Below are positions 62,343 to 64,000 of a stretch of 64,000 nucleotides of DNA, piece after piece (the first letter of the stretch is position 1; every line of letters begins with the position of its first letter). The notes beneath the pieces are model-generated. The model saw only the letters and a program-made list of their open reading frames with translations, was not told where the DNA came from and made no database searches. The translations under genes were made by a program, and so were the position numbers. The DNA is from Branchiibius sp. NY16-3462-2 (lineage in GTDB: Bacteria > Actinomycetota > Actinomycetes > Actinomycetales > Dermatophilaceae). The stretch lies in contig NZ_LVCF01000033.1 of NCBI RefSeq assembly GCF_001594145.1, positions 11,178 to 75,177 on the forward strand. Reading direction: 5' to 3'.

Positions 62343-62765
62343 GTGTCCCGTTCACTCGCGTCGAAAGCTCGTATCGCCGGGCAAGCCGCTCTGGGTGGCT
62401 TTCTCGCCTTTGCCGGCGTCGGCCACCTCACCTTTGCCCGCGAGGAGTTCCAGGCCCAGGTGCCCGACTGGTTTCCGGCGAACACCGACTTCGTGGTGCT
62501 GGCTTCCGGTGTCGTCGAAATCGCTTTAGGAACAGCGTTGCTGACGACCTGGAAACAGCCGGCCCGGGCGTACGTGGGTGCGACCGCTGGCGCCTTCTTC
62601 GTCGCGGTGTTCCCCGGCAACATCGCCCAGTTCGTCGAGCACAAGGACGGCTTCGGCCTGGACACCGACACCAAGCGCGCGATCCGCTTGCTGTTCCAGC
62701 CTCTGCTGGTGGCCGGTGCACTGTCGGCGACCGACGCGGTCCGGGTGCTGTGGAAGGACCGCTGA
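62343..62765 (+). CDS. DoxX-family membrane protein
   Basis: A 140-residue four-helix membrane protein starting at a GTG 6 nt after GGAGG. Helices lie at about residues 10-28, 45-65, 72-90 and 110-130; the segments QAALGGFLAFAGVGHLTF and FPGNIAQFVEHKDGFG fit DoxX. It is shorter than the two DoxX-like proteins just upstream and not clearly a copy of them. Function unknown. Confidence 0.75.
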   Translation: MSRSLASKARIAGQAALGGFLAFAGVGHLTFAREEFQAQVPDWFPANTDFVVLASGVVEIALGTALLTTWKQPARAYVGATAGAFFVAVFPGNIAQFVEHKDGFGLDTDTKRAIRLLFQPLLVAGALSATDAVRVLWKDR

Positions 62766-62772
62766 TCCGTTC

Positions 62773-63102
62773 CTAGTTCGTGGAGTCCGGCGACCGGAGG
62801 GCCAGGTCGACCCACCACTGCAGGTCAACGTCCTCCACGACCGCCGCGTCGCTCAGGAACAGGTAGTTGCGCATGGACCTGGCTTTCATCACGGCTGGTG
62901 CGGCTCCCTCGCGAGCCAGGGCCTCGTCGTACTCCTCAGGATCGACGCGGACCATCATCACCCGGTCCTCCTTCTCCCCCACTGCCAGTCGTAGCGTCCC
63001 GTTGACCATGAAGGCGATGCTGCCGAACATCCGTTTCTCCTGGACGTCGCCAGCGGTGAGCAGTCGCTCGCGAACCCGGCCAAGCAGCTCGATCTCCTCC
63101 AT
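62773..63102 (-). CDS. TfoX N-terminal domain protein
   Basis: A 109-residue protein of the TfoX/Sxy-like family. The ATG at 63102 (MEEIELLGRVRERLL) is preferred over a TTG at 63156. The blocks EKRMFGSIAFMVNGTL and DRVMMVRVDPEEYDEAL are characteristic. The TfoX name comes from competence in Haemophilus, but small actinobacterial forms have no proven role there. It is convergent with the DoxX gene (7-bp gap). Confidence 0.85.
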   Translation of the reverse strand: MEEIELLGRVRERLLTAGDVQEKRMFGSIAFMVNGTLRLAVGEKEDRVMMVRVDPEEYDEALAREGAAPAVMKARSMRNYLFLSDAAVVEDVDLQWWVDLALRSPDSTN

Positions 63103-63220
63103 GCGCTGAGGCTGCCAGAAGTCACTGCGCCGGGGAAGCGTCGGCCGGTGGGTCAATTTCGGATCTGGACGGCGGCTTAGTAGTCTTTCCCTTCGGCGCG
63201 GCTGGTTCCGCGACCGGCCT

Positions 63221-63297
63221 GGACGTATAGCTCAGTTGGTTAGAGCGTTCGCTTCACACGCGAGAGGTCAGGGGTTCGAGTCCCTTTACGTCCACCA
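63221..63297 (+). tRNA. tRNA-Val (anticodon CAC)
   Basis: GGACGTA/TACGTCC acceptor stem with discriminator A at 63294; anticodon stem TTCGC/GCGAG with loop TTCACAC, so 34-36 are CAC; T-loop GGTTCGAGTCC. CCA is encoded at 63295-63297. Its 3' end is duplicated 500 bp downstream (63783-63796). Confidence 0.97.
63283..63296 (+). repeat. Direct repeat, copy 1, in the 3' end of tRNA-Val (att-like)
   Basis: CCTTTACGTCCACC, 14 bp, identical to 63783-63796 and exactly 500 bp from it. In integrated elements this position, the 3' end of a tRNA, is the usual crossover site, so the pair could be attL/attR of a lost or reduced element. Confidence 0.75.
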
Positions 63298-63306
63298 TTG
63301 TCAAAG

Positions 63307-63339
63307 GCCCTCTGACCTGCGGAAACACCGTCAGGGGGC
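63307..63339 (+). terminator. Terminator after tRNA-Val
   Basis: GCCCTCTGAC (63307-63316) pairs GTCAGGGGGC (63330-63339), with one T-G pair, and a T-rich tail TGTTCTTCTCC. It lies inside the 500-bp segment between the tRNA repeats. Confidence 0.65.
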
Positions 63340-63358
63340 TGTTCTTCTCCATGGCGTG

Positions 63359-63706
63359 CTACCGGCCGAGCTCTCGTTGTGTGTTGCGCCAGTCAATGAG
63401 GTTGGTCGCGATGATCTGCCCGGTCTCGAGGTGGGTGATCGTGACGGTGGTTTCGTCGATGAGGGCCAGGACTCCTTTCCCGCGGTGGGCGGCCCCGATG
63501 CCGAGATGGTGCATGCGCCCGGCTCGGCGCAGGGTGATCCGACCGTTCTTGTCGACCTTGTCGTAGCGCAGTCGGTAGTGGGTGTCGCGGCCGCCGGCGG
63601 GTTGGGCCTTGGGGGTCGCCCGGTAAGTCTGGCCCGGGGTGCGGCACTGGTTAGCGCGGTGTGGGCTAGCGATGATCTTCAGAACGACGACACGATCATT
63701 CGACAC
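63359..63706 (-). pseudogene. C-terminal remnant of an IS481-like transposase
   Basis: The 115-residue frame reads like the C-terminal part of IS481-family DDE transposases: PHRA-x-x-x-RTPGQTYRATPKA followed by RYDKVDKNGRITLRRAGRMHHLGIG and DETTVTITHLETG. The catalytic DDE part that should precede it is missing; upstream bases show no more of the reading frame and hold palindromes at 63752-63770. It is therefore a decayed insertion, lying within the tRNA-Val 3' duplication. Confidence 0.8.
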
Positions 63707-63782
63707 CAGCCCATCCGACTGTGACGCATGTCGCGACTCACTAGAGACGCATCACTAGTGACATATGTCATGAACCTAGACA

Positions 63783-63796
63783 CCTTTACGTCCACC
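63783..63796 (+). repeat. Direct repeat, copy 2, distal copy of the tRNA-Val 3' end
   Basis: CCTTTACGTCCACC again, 500 bp from the copy in tRNA-Val. The bases around it do not continue the tRNA, so this is a short duplicated segment, the size expected for an attachment core. The following 150 bp show no gene until 63946. Confidence 0.75.
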
Positions 63797-63945
63797 GCCG
63801 CGATGAGTCGGAACATCGTTCGTAGATGAATCGAGTGATCTTTCATATTCATGGCCTAGCGCTCGGCCATTTGGGACTATCGCAGTTTCGGTGTTTCTGG
63901 TCCGTGACACGCCCACTGCTGTGGGCGGGATCGGAATAGGGACGC

Positions 63946-64000
63946 ATGACACTGCAGGACATGAACGAAGAGCAGGTCGAGCCGACGCACGACACGGCTG
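63946..64000 (+). CDS. Start of an unidentified gene (truncated by the window)
   Basis: An ATG at 63946 follows AGGGA by a short spacer and reads MTLQDMNEEQVEPTHDTA before the window ends. A second ATG at 63961 is possible. The opening is acidic and Gln/Glu-rich with no recognisable motif, so no function can be given. Confidence 0.5.
   Translation, partial: MTLQDMNEEQVEPTHDTA

Overview
The window is high-GC DNA with dense, mostly leaderless or GTG-started genes, typical of an actinomycete. The core content points to Micrococcales, perhaps a Dermacoccaceae/Intrasporangiaceae relative. This is inferred from gene content: phosphatidylinositol-mannoside synthesis genes, F420-type oxidoreductases, GTP-dependent PEP carboxykinase, a PdxST pathway, a LexA box of the actinobacterial type and a GlnR-like nitrogen box. 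No 16S gene is present, so the genus is not established.

Layout. 1-9508: the tail of a methyltransferase, a secreted lipase, a DUF2505 protein, pckG, a membrane-anchored trypsin-like protease, a DHA2 drug exporter, a methyltransferase/hydrolase pair and an aldo/keto reductase. 9509-10804: an accessory-looking stretch with a candidate small membrane protein, a repeat-bearing secreted or anchored protein and tRNA-Pro(GGG). 10901-20119: a FUSC-type membrane protein, then the conserved minus-strand run xerD, parA-scpA-scpB-rluB-tyrA-cmk-der (chromosome segregation, ribosome maturation, tyrosine and nucleotide synthesis). 20108-35156: the conserved minus-strand run yebC, ruvC-ruvA-ruvB, yajC-secD-secF, apt, relA, a small membrane protein with an apparent CTG start, then an MBL hydrolase and hisS; plus-strand genes for a DUF349 protein and an M18 aminopeptidase are set between.

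35254-44875: an assimilatory nitrate/nitrite block. The operon nirB-nirD-hemD/wHTH-nas(fusion) has 4-bp overlaps at every junction and is divergent from a nitrate/nitrite MFS transporter; a GlnR-like box lies between. 44872-54749: pdxT, a VWA/AAA chelatase-like pair, a tyrosine phosphatase, pdxS, a LemA-like protein, then pimA-acyltransferase-pgsA-HIT (phosphatidylinositol mannoside pathway). In related actinobacteria the order HIT-pgsA-acyltransferase-pimA-pdxS-pdxT-yebC-ruvCAB is normally near-continuous. Here it appears split by two insertions, the nitrate block and the AAA/VWA/phosphatase block.

54815-63945: a deazaflavin-type reductase, a GNAT, thrS, a secreted phytase-like esterase, three DoxX-like membrane proteins within 3.1 kb, an F420-type LLM oxidoreductase, a TfoX-domain protein, and tRNA-Val(CAC). 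The tRNA is followed by a 500-bp insertion scar: a 14-bp copy of the tRNA 3' end and an IS481-like transposase remnant. A new gene starts at the right edge.

Most of the window is housekeeping. The points most worth a second look are the apparent CTG start, the tRNA-Val duplication, two long intergenic hairpins with 15-nt loops that do not look like terminators, three convergent gene pairs that share a CTAG stop, and the disrupted synteny around pdxST. I did not find a clear defence island, CRISPR array, prophage or biosynthetic cluster.
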